Shown here: piece by piece, positions 1 to 7,998 of the stretch
Numbering within the stretch: the stretch's first letter is position 1
How the letters are laid out: each line of letters starts with the position of its first letter
Origin: CAYRUZ01 sp964427895
GTDB lineage: Bacteria; Patescibacteriota; Gracilibacteria; Peribacterales; Peribacteraceae
DNA: 64,000 nt
Assembly: GCA_964427895.1 (NCBI GenBank)
Contig: CAYRUZ010000002.1
Span: 1 to 64,000 of the forward strand
Reading direction: 5' to 3'
The notes under the pieces: model-generated
Databases searched by the model: none
Told to the model about the DNA's origin: nothing
What the model saw: the letters and a program-made list of their open reading frames with translations, nothing else
Position numbers and translations under genes: made by a program

Positions 1-497
1 TCATCACCGATGCGTTCGCGACCATTCTCTCCGAAGCTCGTAAGTACGAACTCGGGCTCATCATGGCGCACCAATACATCGGGCAGCTGACCGGCAAGAC
101 CGCGGAGTACGAGCAGGCGAACACCAAGATCCGCGACGCCGTGTTCGGTAACGTCGGTACCATCCTGTCGTTCAAGATCGGCGCCGAGGATGCCGAGTAC
201 ATGGCGAAGGAATACGCGCCGGTGCTCTCCGAGCAGGACGTCATCGGAATCCCGAACTTCCACTGCTACTGCAAGTTGAACATCAACAACACGACGAGTC
301 GTCCGTTCAGCATGAAAACCATTTACGACGAGAGCGGACGCAATGAGAAGCTCGCAGCCCTCATCAAGGAGTACAGCCGCATGAAGTACGGTCGAAAGAA
401 GATCTTCGTCGATCAGGAGATCGAAGACCGCATCGGCATCGCCCGCTCGGCACCGCCTCCCGCGGCGCCCCAGCAGCAGCCGCCCATCCAATTCTGA
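1..497 (+). CDS. Type IV secretion/conjugation ATPase, C-terminal end (partial)
   Basis: The reading frame is open from base 3, so the gene starts outside the window and only about 164 residues of the C-terminus are seen. The segment begins with a DAFATILSEARKY stretch followed by LGLIMAHQYIGQL, which fits the region around the last ATPase motifs of VirB4/TraC/TraD-like proteins found widely in CPR genomes (DNA-binding, DUF87-like). These proteins are hexameric motors at the inner membrane that power pilus assembly or DNA transfer. The C-terminus ends in a Pro/Gln-rich tail. Without the Walker A part the exact subfamily cannot be fixed; it could also be a helicase-HerA-like ATPase. Confidence 0.65.
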   Translation, partial: ITDAFATILSEARKYELGLIMAHQYIGQLTGKTAEYEQANTKIRDAVFGNVGTILSFKIGAEDAEYMAKEYAPVLSEQDVIGIPNFHCYCKLNINNTTSRPFSMKTIYDESGRNEKLAALIKEYSRMKYGRKKIFVDQEIEDRIGIARSAPPPAAPQQQPPIQF

Positions 498-812
498 ACG
501 CATAAAAAGAGACCCTCCCGGAGGTCACGTGTCGGTCGGCGGTGGCGGACCTCGACGGACCTCGACGGGAGGGTATGTGCACCAGCGGGGAGCTGGGCAA
601 CGATCGGTGAAGGGGAGAATGGTCTCCCGGCGCATAGAACGGACGCATACGCCCCGATCGCGCGGTAAAGTACAGGGTTTTCTTGGGGTTGCCAAGACCA
701 AAAACTACAGTAAAGTGCCACAGTTTTGAGCCCAGCTCAGAACGTGCTATTTCACAGCGCAGGCACGTTTTTCCAATGAGCAATACCATCATGCGCTAGG
801 AGTGTGTTCGCT
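498..812. other. Intergenic region of about 315 bases with one strong hairpin
   Basis: No convincing gene is seen here. The first third carries the large inverted repeat described at 512-574. A TACCAT hexamer at 784-789 followed by AGGAG at 798-802 probably serves as promoter and ribosome binding site of the downstream epimerase gene. Confidence 0.5.
512..574 (-). terminator. Long hairpin with a T-run on the minus-strand side
   Basis: ACCCTCCCG-GAGGTC at 512-526 pairs with GACCTC-GA-CGGGAGGGT at 558-574, a 15-bp stem with a 2-nt bulge. On the minus strand the stem is followed by TCTCTTTTT, the layout of an intrinsic terminator. On the plus strand, after the secretion ATPase gene, no U-run follows. 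The loop holds a direct repeat of GGACCTCGAC (547-556 and 557-566), so alternative pairings exist. Confidence 0.45.
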
Positions 813-1700
813 ATGGATACGAAACGTCGGATCGGTTTCACCGCTTTTTCGATGCCCGAGAGCTTCGAGCTCGCCGGGGCGGTGCAAATCCTCAAGGACG
901 CCCGCAAAGCCGGGTTTGGCCACGTGCAATTCCTCATCAACCCCGACAAGAGGCCCGACTACTACACGGGCGTTCGCAGGGCCGCGGAAGGCGAAGGCAT
1001 CAAACTCAGCGGCCTCTACGCAACCTTCTGTGCCGGCCTCACCGCGAGTTGCCCCGTCCTCTTTCCCGATCGTGCGTTCGACGATGCCACGCAGTGCATC
1101 AAAAACGCCCGTCTGATGTTGGGTGACGGGGGGATTCTCTGCAGCCCGTCGCTCCTTCGCGGCCTCGGTGACCCGAATAAGGGCCTCGCGGGTCCGGATG
1201 ACGCCAAGCTGCAGGCGCAGTTCTTGCAAAAGCTGCAGCCCGTCGCGGCCGGCGAAAAGGTCGTTCTGTGTGTCGAACCCATCAACCGCTTCGAGACGCG
1301 GGGGCCCAACGCCGTTGCCGCCGCCCTGAGTCTCATCAAAGAAGCCGGCTTGCTTGGCAGTGTGAAAGTTCTGGTCGATACCTGCCACTCGTTCCTTGAA
1401 CGGGGGTCCACCGAGTACGCGGACGTGTGGCGCAACGCCGCCGACAGCATCGGGCTCGTGCATCTCAGCGACATCAACCGAGGCCCTTTCACCGGCACGC
1501 GCGTCATCAGCGACAGGGTCGCGGACGTTCTCAATATGGCCCTGCGCAACGTGGACGTCGTGTTCGAAGGGTTCACCCGGCGCTCGCCGGACGGATTTTT
1601 CAGCCCGCTGATGGTCCACGAGCCCGCGGACGAGGCGGTTCTCACGATGTTCGAGCGGGACCGCGCTTGGCTCATGGATAAGGTGAATTTCGCGGCGTGA
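813..1700 (+). CDS. TIM-barrel sugar epimerase/isomerase (AP-endonuclease-2 superfamily)
   Basis: A 295-aa single-domain protein of the xylose isomerase-like TIM barrel superfamily, closest in motif layout to ketose 3-epimerases. CVEPINRFETRGPN near residue 155 matches the metal-binding Glu strand of that family, and VDTCHSF near residue 192 gives the Asp/His metal ligands; a later HLSDINRG and a Glu in VVFEGF complete the expected ligand set. It probably epimerises or isomerises a free or phosphorylated sugar in the cytoplasm; the substrate cannot be read from sequence. ATG 813 is preferred over GTG 804 because AGGAG at 798-802 lies at a usable distance only from 813. It stands alone between intergenic regions. 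Confidence 0.75.
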   Translation: MDTKRRIGFTAFSMPESFELAGAVQILKDARKAGFGHVQFLINPDKRPDYYTGVRRAAEGEGIKLSGLYATFCAGLTASCPVLFPDRAFDDATQCIKNARLMLGDGGILCSPSLLRGLGDPNKGLAGPDDAKLQAQFLQKLQPVAAGEKVVLCVEPINRFETRGPNAVAAALSLIKEAGLLGSVKVLVDTCHSFLERGSTEYADVWRNAADSIGLVHLSDINRGPFTGTRVISDRVADVLNMALRNVDVVFEGFTRRSPDGFFSPLMVHEPADEAVLTMFERDRAWLMDKVNFAA

Positions 1701-1726
1701 TACCGCCAATGACGTGCCTGCGGCAG

Positions 1727-1752
1727 ACCCGGTGACTTCGCTGTCACCGGGT
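1727..1752 (+). terminator. Perfect 10-bp hairpin after the epimerase gene
   Basis: ACCCGGTGAC (1727-1736) and GTCACCGGGT (1743-1752) form a perfect stem with a 6-nt loop. No long U-run follows, so termination is inferred from position only. Confidence 0.4.
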
Positions 1753-1789
1753 TGGTCGTGCCCTGCGCATCTGCTACCCTCATTCGGCT

Positions 1790-2086
1790 ATGCCATCATT
1801 CTCTCAAATGCGCGACATGTACCGCATCCAGCGGGAAGCGAAGCGCATCCGCAAGGAACTCAAGCAGATCCACGTCGAGGCCGAATCGGACGGCGTGAAG
1901 GTGATCGTCACGGCCGAGCAGGAAATCGTCGCCATCGACATTCCCGAGACCATCGAGCACGGCCGCATCGGACCGGCGATCAAAGACGCCCTCAACCGCG
2001 CTCTCAAGAAGGCGCAGGTCGTCGCATCCGAAAAGATGCAGCCGATCATGGGCCAGATGGGCATTCCCACCGAGGCTGCGCAGTGA
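1790..2086 (+). CDS. ybaB: YbaB/EbfC family nucleoid-associated protein
   Basis: A 98-aa protein with the YbaB/EbfC layout: a charged N-terminal helix (QREAKRIRKELKQIHVEAE), a beta core with VIVTAEQEIVAIDIP, and a C-terminal amphipathic helix ending near QPIMGQMG. Members form homodimers that bind DNA without strict sequence preference, often near recombination or replication genes. No Shine-Dalgarno is present; a TACCCT hexamer ends 9 nt before the ATG, suggesting a near-leaderless transcript. Its stop codon overlaps the GTG start of mltG, so the two genes are translationally coupled. Family assignment is firm; a specific role is not. Confidence 0.85.
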   Translation: MPSFSQMRDMYRIQREAKRIRKELKQIHVEAESDGVKVIVTAEQEIVAIDIPETIEHGRIGPAIKDALNRALKKAQVVASEKMQPIMGQMGIPTEAAQ

Positions 2087-3105
2087 GGCGACGCGGCGCC
2101 AGACGCGGCGGGAAATTCCCGATCGTCGTTCTCCTGCTCTTGGCGGCGACGTACGGGTGGTACCGCATCCAACTTCACCCTGCGGATGCGAGTGACAAGA
2201 ACCTGCGCACCATCACCGTCAGCAGCGGCATGGGCGTTGGTCAGATCGCCGATTCGCTTGCAGAAAAAGACATCATCAAGTCTACGACGGCGTTTAAGGC
2301 ATATGTCTTCTTGCACGGTTTGCGCGGGGGATTGAAAGCGGGGTCCTACTCGCTTTCGCCCTCCTTGAGCGTTCAGGCGATCGTTCAGTCACTGTCCACT
2401 GGGACGGTCGACGACGTAGTGGTAACGATTCCCGAGGGATATACGGTCCGCGACATCGATGCCCTCTTCGCCAAACGCGGCATCGCCGCCGCGGGCGTGA
2501 TTAGCGAATGCGCGCGCACCTGCGACTTCTCTTCTTTTGCATTCCTTCCCGAAGCAAAAAATCTCGCGGAGAGAGGGGGAGTCATCGAGGGCTATCTGTT
2601 CCCCGACACGTACAACGTGCGTCCGTCGAACTTCGACGCGAAGGCATTCCTCTCGCGCATGCTGGAGAATTTCGATGCCAAAGTGCTCAAGACACTCGAT
2701 GGAGACATGCACGCCTCCCCGCGTTCGCTCTCGCAGATCGTCACGATGGCTTCGTTGATAGAAGAGGAGACGCGCACGGATGCCGAGCGGCCCCTCGTCT
2801 CCGGTATTTTGTGGCGCAGATATGACGAGGGATACATCCTCGGCGTCGATGCCGCCGTGCGGTACATCACCGGTTCGGGCGCACTCACCGCGCAGGATCT
2901 GCAGGTCGATTCGCCCTACAACATCCGCAAGGTGCGGGGTCTACCGCCGGGTCCGATCACGAATCCGGGTCTAAAGAGCATCAAAGCCGCGCTGCATCCC
3001 GAGACGAGCGAGTACCTGTACTATCTCCACGACGGCAACGGGCAGATCCACTACGCCCGCACGAACGACGAGCACAACGAGAACAAGCGCAAATACCTGC
3101 AGTAG
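2083..3105 (+). CDS. mltG: Endolytic murein transglycosylase MltG (YceG-like)
   Basis: A 340-aa protein that cleaves nascent glycan strands and so sets peptidoglycan chain ends. It has a short basic N-terminus, one membrane segment (about residues 12-25), a LysM-like region with TVSSGMGVGQIADSLAEK, and the catalytic core. MASLIEEETR (about residue 225) carries the catalytic Glu, followed by GVDAAVRYITG, SPYNIRKVRGLPPGPITNPG and a C-terminal HYARTNDEHNENKRKY, all hallmarks of the family. GTG 2083 was chosen because it overlaps the ybaB stop and directly precedes the basic segment before the membrane helix. Confidence 0.93.
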   Translation: MRRRGARRGGKFPIVVLLLLAATYGWYRIQLHPADASDKNLRTITVSSGMGVGQIADSLAEKDIIKSTTAFKAYVFLHGLRGGLKAGSYSLSPSLSVQAIVQSLSTGTVDDVVVTIPEGYTVRDIDALFAKRGIAAAGVISECARTCDFSSFAFLPEAKNLAERGGVIEGYLFPDTYNVRPSNFDAKAFLSRMLENFDAKVLKTLDGDMHASPRSLSQIVTMASLIEEETRTDAERPLVSGILWRRYDEGYILGVDAAVRYITGSGALTAQDLQVDSPYNIRKVRGLPPGPITNPGLKSIKAALHPETSEYLYYLHDGNGQIHYARTNDEHNENKRKYLQ

Positions 3106-3109
3106 CGCC

Positions 3110-3138
3110 TGGCGATTTCGGTGATTTTCTGGTATGAT
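3110..3138 (+). promoter_or_regulatory. Possible promoter with extended -10 upstream of the LOG-family gene
   Basis: TGGTATGAT gives an extended -10 (TATGAT 3133-3138). The -35 match (TGGCGA) is weak. A second hexamer, TATTCT 3192-3197, lies 9 nt before the ATG and may be the true -10 of a leaderless transcript. Confidence 0.3.
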
Positions 3139-3206
3139 TATTTGACGGTGGAGCACCACGGAAAGCAAGCAGAAAGTGGCTCTCCATCCGATATTCTTCG
3201 CACCCC

Positions 3207-3836
3207 ATGACTGGATTCACCTCGCAAGGCAACGCCCACTACCACCGCCTCAAGTTCGGCGTGATGGGTTCCGCCAGCGGTCCGCAGACGGAAGATCCTC
3301 AGGCGCGCGAAAAGGCGCGTGTGCTCGGAGCAGAGATCGCGCGACGCGGGCACATCTTCATCAACGGCGCGTGTCCCGGGCTTCCCCATGACGCCATGAT
3401 GGCGGCGAAAGAAAACGGAGGGTTCACGGTCGGAGTTTCGCCGGCGTTCTCGGAGTACGAGCACATCCACGAGTATCTCTCGCCCCACGATCATGACTTC
3501 GTCATGTACACGGGCATGGGATTCATGTCGCGCGATATCATCAACATCCGTTCGGCCGACGGCGTCATTATCATCGGCGGAGGCATCGGCACGCTCAACG
3601 AGTTCACGATCGCCTACGACGAAGGACGTCCGACCGGCATCATCACGAACTCGGGAGGCATCAGCAATTCGATTCCGCACATCGTCGAGGAGCTCTGCAA
3701 GCGCGACATCCCGCCGAACATGGTGTTCGACGACGATCCCGTCGTGTTGCTCGACAAGCTCGAAGTGGCCATTCGCGCCTTCCCGTTGCCGATCCGCCAG
3801 GACAGCCGCGTGCGCGACCAAAAGAGGCCCGGCTGA
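3207..3836 (+). CDS. LOG-family protein (lysine decarboxylase-like Rossmann fold)
   Basis: A 209-aa Rossmann-fold protein. It has the nucleotide-binding GVMGSASGP near the N-terminus and a GGGIGTLNEF motif near residue 125, a variant of the PGGxGTxxE motif of LOG/TIGR00725 proteins. Classical LOG enzymes release free cytokinin-like bases by cleaving the N-glycosidic bond of nucleoside 5'-monophosphates; bacterial relatives probably act on nucleotides, but this divergent GGG variant may differ. It lies alone between mltG and a convergent gene whose stop codon abuts its own. Confidence 0.75.
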   Translation: MTGFTSQGNAHYHRLKFGVMGSASGPQTEDPQAREKARVLGAEIARRGHIFINGACPGLPHDAMMAAKENGGFTVGVSPAFSEYEHIHEYLSPHDHDFVMYTGMGFMSRDIINIRSADGVIIIGGGIGTLNEFTIAYDEGRPTGIITNSGGISNSIPHIVEELCKRDIPPNMVFDDDPVVLLDKLEVAIRAFPLPIRQDSRVRDQKRPG

Positions 3837-5738
3837 TCAGCGTATAGAGAGTGCCAAGCCGTCCGATTCCAGGATGGCGTTTTCGTCGGTCGGCGCGTTG
3901 CGGCGCAGCCAGGCGATGCGTTCCGCCGCGGACGTCGCCTTCTTCAGGTCGCCCAACTCCTTGGAGAGCGCGACGATATGGCGCAGCGGCTCCTCGTTAT
4001 AGAGGTCGTAGCGCGCCGCGAGCTCGAATTCCGCGAGTGCTTCGGGATACTTGTTGCGCAGCTCCTGCAGGACTCCCATGTTGAAGTGTCCGGCGCCGAA
4101 CGTGTTGTCCACCGCGAGCGCCGCGCGGAACGCCTTCTCCGCCGCGTCGATCTCGCCGCGGTCCAGAAGGATGCTGCCGATGTTCGTCAGTGCGCCGACA
4201 TGCTGCGGTTCGAGTTCGACGATGAGGCGGTATTCGTCGAGCGCGCGTTGAAAGTCGCCGTTCACGTGATACGCCTGGGCGAGACAATAGTGCGGTTCGA
4301 AATTCTTGGGTTCGAGCTCAACGGCTTTCGCGCACTGCGCGATGGCCTCGTCCATACGGCCCATCTTCGCGTAGACGTTCGCGCGACCCGTGAGAACCTT
4401 GAGGGAATCGGGACGGATGGCGTTGGCGGCATCCAAGTGCGCGAGCGCGGCGTCGTAGCGGCCCTTCGCGGTATCCACCAGGGCGAGGTTCGTCCATCCC
4501 GCGACGGCCGTGGGCTGTACGCGCACGGCGTAGGACATCAGCGTGTCGCTGTCTTTCCAGAACAACGACTGCCTCACCGTCAGACCGGCGTAGACCAGCA
4601 GAAGGAGTGCCGCTGCGGAAGGCGCGAAGCGGTGCCAGGCGGCTGCGTGACGTTCGCGGAGCCGTACCGCCGCCCATCCGGCGAGCAGCAATAATCCGAG
4701 CATCGGCACGTAGAGATAGCGGTCTGATGCGATGTAAAATTCGCCTTTGTCGAAGTTCGCGAATGTCGGGAAGAGGGCGGCGAAATAGAAACCGGCTGCG
4801 ATCGGAAGGATGGGTAGGCGACGTGCCAGGCACGCAACTGCCCCGGCGAGAGCCAGGAACAACAGAAGCGGCAACCAGAATGCGGCGAGTCCGATGCGGA
4901 TCTCTCCGACGTACGGATATAGCGGCGACAGGTTCCACGGCACGAGGAAGCTCTGGAGGTAGAACACGGTGCTCTTGCAGGCCATCAAGATCTTCTGCAG
5001 CGTCGTCGTCGCACCCAAGGCGTCTGTTTTGCCAAAGAGCGCTATGGCGATGAAGACGACGGCAAGCAGAAGATGCGGAAGCTTGTCGAGGATCATGTTG
5101 CGGTTCCTCTCACGCCGCTCGAACACGTCGAACAGGAGAAACAGCACGGGTGCGGTCACCATGCTCACTTTCGACATCAAACTGAGGAAGAGGAGTCCGA
5201 CGCTCGCCCAGTACGCGGGAGCCGAACCGTCCTCCCTGTACCGCAGATACGACAGTGCGCTGAGGAGGAAGAAGAACGTGCAGAGCACGTCCTTGCGCGC
5301 GGAGGCCCAGGCGACGCTCTCCACGTTCACGGGGTGCAGCGCGAAGACCAGGCCAAGGAACAGGGCGATGCCGCGTGAGCGCAGGAGCCGGAACAAGAGC
5401 AGCGTGACGAACACGGCGTTCGCCGCGTGGAGCAGCAGGTTGTCGAAGTGATAGATGAAGGGGGAGCGGCCGGCGATGGTGTACTCGATCTGGTAACTGA
5501 GGACGGTGAGCGGGACGTACAATTCCGGATCGTACGTCGTGAACGCGGCTTTCAGGTTGTGCGGGGTGATGCCCTTCGCGATGGGATTGCTGTAGAGAAC
5601 CAGCGGGTCGTCCCACATCACGAAGTCATTGCGGAGCGACGGAGCGTAGGCGAGCAGGCATGCCGCGACGATGAGTACAGCGCCCGCGATGGCGGAGCGC
5701 TTATCGGGAAGAGCCGGTAGGAAATCCCGGAACGTCAT
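3837..5738 (-). CDS. Membrane glycosyltransferase with C-terminal TPR repeats (TMTC-like)
   Basis: A 633-aa protein with about ten membrane segments in the first 400 residues and at least five tetratricopeptide repeats after about residue 420. The N-terminal loop has FVMWDDP and the next one LHPVNVESVAWASARKDVL, which are signature loops of TMTC/GT-C fold O-mannosyltransferases. Such enzymes transfer a sugar from a lipid carrier to Ser/Thr of exported proteins; the TPR part probably binds the acceptor. ATG 5738 is preferred: TATACT (5748-5753) ends 9 nt upstream. TTG 5765, nine codons earlier and preceded by GGAG, is an alternative. The acceptor could be the Ser-rich surface proteins at 44-47 kb (inference). 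Confidence 0.75.
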   Translation of the reverse strand: MTFRDFLPALPDKRSAIAGAVLIVAACLLAYAPSLRNDFVMWDDPLVLYSNPIAKGITPHNLKAAFTTYDPELYVPLTVLSYQIEYTIAGRSPFIYHFDNLLLHAANAVFVTLLLFRLLRSRGIALFLGLVFALHPVNVESVAWASARKDVLCTFFFLLSALSYLRYREDGSAPAYWASVGLLFLSLMSKVSMVTAPVLFLLFDVFERRERNRNMILDKLPHLLLAVVFIAIALFGKTDALGATTTLQKILMACKSTVFYLQSFLVPWNLSPLYPYVGEIRIGLAAFWLPLLLFLALAGAVACLARRLPILPIAAGFYFAALFPTFANFDKGEFYIASDRYLYVPMLGLLLLAGWAAVRLRERHAAAWHRFAPSAAALLLLVYAGLTVRQSLFWKDSDTLMSYAVRVQPTAVAGWTNLALVDTAKGRYDAALAHLDAANAIRPDSLKVLTGRANVYAKMGRMDEAIAQCAKAVELEPKNFEPHYCLAQAYHVNGDFQRALDEYRLIVELEPQHVGALTNIGSILLDRGEIDAAEKAFRAALAVDNTFGAGHFNMGVLQELRNKYPEALAEFELAARYDLYNEEPLRHIVALSKELGDLKKATSAAERIAWLRRNAPTDENAILESDGLALSIR

Positions 5739-5825
5739 GTACGGGGAAGTATATCGTAACTTCAAGGCTTATCTCCGGGCTTTTTTCGTACTTTATAGCC
5801 ATTTTTGTACACATTATGTGTTCAA

Positions 5826-7163
5826 TCACTTCGTGATCCACCGGACCGGCGTTCCCTCGAAGGCGAACGTGGAGCGGAGACTGTTCTCCAGCGTGCGCAG
5901 TTGGCTCACTTTCACGTCTTTTGGACGTTTCACGAAGAGGACGAACGTCGGCGGGATTTCATCCGCCTGCGTGATGTGCTTGCTCGTTCCCGTCACGCCC
6001 AGGGGCTGGCGCGCGGCGATGGTCTCGAACCAGCGGTGCAGCTCGCGCGTCGGAATGCGGCGGAGGCGGTTTGTCGTGACGGTGTCGATGGAGGGAAACA
6101 GGTGCAACAGTCCCTCGCGCGTCTGCGCGGAGCAGAGCAGGACGGGGGCGAAGCGGGCGAAAGGAAACATCGCGGCGATCTCCATACGTTTCTCTTTCTT
6201 GGTTTCCGCGTCGAGCAGGTCGATCTTGTTGAGTACGATGATGAGGCCTTTGCCTTCCTCGATGGCCAGGCTGGCGATGCGCTTTTCCTGGCGGCTCACC
6301 GGTTCGTCCGCGGCAAGCACAAGGATGGCGAGGTCGGCGTCGCTGACCGCGCGGATGCTGCGCATGCTCGCAAAACTTTCGATGCCTTCCTCGACGCGCG
6401 ATTGCCGCCGCAAACCCGCCGTGTCCACGAGCACGTATTCTTTCTCCTGGTGTCGCACGATCGTATCCGACGTATCGCGCGTCGTGCCCGGAATCGGTGT
6501 GACGAGGCGCGCATTGACGTCGCGTTGCGGGTCAGACATGAGCGCGTTGACGATGGAGCTCTTGCCGACGTTCGGTTTGCCGATGATCGCGATACGTGGC
6601 GCGCGTCCCTCCTCGCGCTCGGCTTTGTGCTTTTCAAAGTGGAGGTCTTTCAATCGTTCCACGATGCGCTCCTCGAGCTCGCCGGTACCGCGCCGGTGCG
6701 CGCCGCTCGTGGCGATGATGTCATCGCTGATGCCCAGCGCGTGGTACGCCGCGAAGGCAGTATCTTCATCCACGGGATTGTCGACTTTCGTTGCGACGAT
6801 GATCACCGGCACATGCCGTTTGCGATGCTTGCGCAGCAGGTCCACGACGGCTCGATCGCTGCTCGTCAATTCCGCGCGGGAGTCGAGGGTCAGCAGGATC
6901 AAGTCGCTGTGCGCCAATGCCAGTAGGGATTGCTTGCTCACGTCATCCTCCAGCTCGCGGTCGTCCGATCCGCCGCCTATTCCCGCGGTATCGACGAGAA
7001 GGAAATCCAGCTTTGTGGTTTCGACGCGCACGGCAACTTGGTCGCGCGTGGTGCCGGGGGTCTCGCTCACGATGGCGTGACGATGTCCCAGCAGCGCGTT
7101 GAACAGCGTCGACTTTCCGGTGTTCGGGCGGCCGATGATGCAGACCACGGGCAGGCGAGCCAT
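5826..7163 (-). CDS. der: Ribosome biogenesis GTPase Der (EngA)
   Basis: A 445-aa double GTPase needed for 50S subunit maturation. The first G domain has GRPNTGKS (residues 11-18), DTAGIGG and TKVD; the second has GKPNVGKS (about 195), DTAGLRR and NKID. The C-terminal KH-like domain ends the protein with FVKRPKDV and similar segments. Length is typical. No Shine-Dalgarno is seen; CATACT ends 9 nt before the ATG. It lies 60 bases from the TMTC-like gene in the same direction, so read-through is possible. Confidence 0.97.
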   Translation of the reverse strand: MARLPVVCIIGRPNTGKSTLFNALLGHRHAIVSETPGTTRDQVAVRVETTKLDFLLVDTAGIGGGSDDRELEDDVSKQSLLALAHSDLILLTLDSRAELTSSDRAVVDLLRKHRKRHVPVIIVATKVDNPVDEDTAFAAYHALGISDDIIATSGAHRRGTGELEERIVERLKDLHFEKHKAEREEGRAPRIAIIGKPNVGKSSIVNALMSDPQRDVNARLVTPIPGTTRDTSDTIVRHQEKEYVLVDTAGLRRQSRVEEGIESFASMRSIRAVSDADLAILVLAADEPVSRQEKRIASLAIEEGKGLIIVLNKIDLLDAETKKEKRMEIAAMFPFARFAPVLLCSAQTREGLLHLFPSIDTVTTNRLRRIPTRELHRWFETIAARQPLGVTGTSKHITQADEIPPTFVLFVKRPKDVKVSQLRTLENSLRSTFAFEGTPVRWITK

Positions 7164-7214
7164 ACGCGCGGCAGTATGCCTGCGAATCGGCGCTTTAGAC
7201 AGCCATTTCTTGGC

Positions 7215-7997
7215 TTAAAGCCACTGTCTGAACTGGATTTTCTCGGTGGGCGCTTCCACCGCTTTTGCATGGGTTAATGGCACGGTATAGCCGATTTCAT
7301 CGAAAAACAGCGGTGAAGCCGCGCTATTCTCACCGAGGAAGGTGAGGAGATCCCTGGCCATCACTTCGGGGACCTGCACCAATCCGCCTGGCGGCGTATC
7401 GCTGGTCGCCCAGGATAGGACATGGAGGACGCCGCTGTTCATTTCGGTTACGTACATGCCCACAAGTGTGCGGTTATGAATGCAGGCACGCTCCATGGTG
7501 GAGGAGAGCCCGTGCATCGTGCGGAAGTCTTCCAGCTCGAACGGTTTCAGTCCGCGTGCGTCGAAAAATTTCTTTTCCAGACCGACCGCCTGCCCGGGCT
7601 TCGTCCATGCCTCTTCCGCGATCCACGTTTCCCTCAGCCAATCCATTCTCGGCTGGACGGTCTTGGGTGTCGCCGTGAGTGGTGCGAATTTCTCGGCGGA
7701 CAGTTCCAAGCAGTGGCGGATCGCCGCGATGCTCGACCCCATGCGCTGAAGGATCGTGATGCCGGCCGCGATGGATGCCGGACGTTCCTTCATGTGTTTG
7801 CCGAAGGCAAGGTACAGACCGTCCGTCACGGGCGTGTGCGCCACCTTTTTCATGCACTGCGACATTTCGGTCCATTTGCTCGTCCCTCCCCGTATCGGAT
7901 CAACACGATCGATCGCTTCGGCCGGATTCACGTAGACGTTTTGTTGGAGGTAACGCACGTCATCCCCCAGCGCGTCGAGTGCTTCGCATGCTTCCAT
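7215..7997 (-). CDS. Conserved-looking protein of unknown function (260 aa)
   Basis: I do not recognise a family. The protein is soluble-looking, without signal peptide or membrane segments, mostly helical, with a histidine/cysteine pair in IRHCLEL and a C-terminal beta-rich part. Its ATG lies one base after the stop codon of the upstream acetyltransferase gene, so it depends on translational coupling. The tight coupling suggests that it acts with the GNAT protein, perhaps as a partner or substrate, but this is inference. Confidence 0.6.
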   Translation of the reverse strand: MEACEALDALGDDVRYLQQNVYVNPAEAIDRVDPIRGGTSKWTEMSQCMKKVAHTPVTDGLYLAFGKHMKERPASIAAGITILQRMGSSIAAIRHCLELSAEKFAPLTATPKTVQPRMDWLRETWIAEEAWTKPGQAVGLEKKFFDARGLKPFELEDFRTMHGLSSTMERACIHNRTLVGMYVTEMNSGVLHVLSWATSDTPPGGLVQVPEVMARDLLTFLGENSAASPLFFDEIGYTVPLTHAKAVEAPTEKIQFRQWL

Positions 7998-7998
7998 A

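Noticed and set aside
5739..5765. TTG start for the TMTC-like protein with GGAG upstream
   Set aside because: It would place the TATACT hexamer inside the coding region; ATG 5738 fits the pattern of the rest of the window, although the alternative is not excluded.
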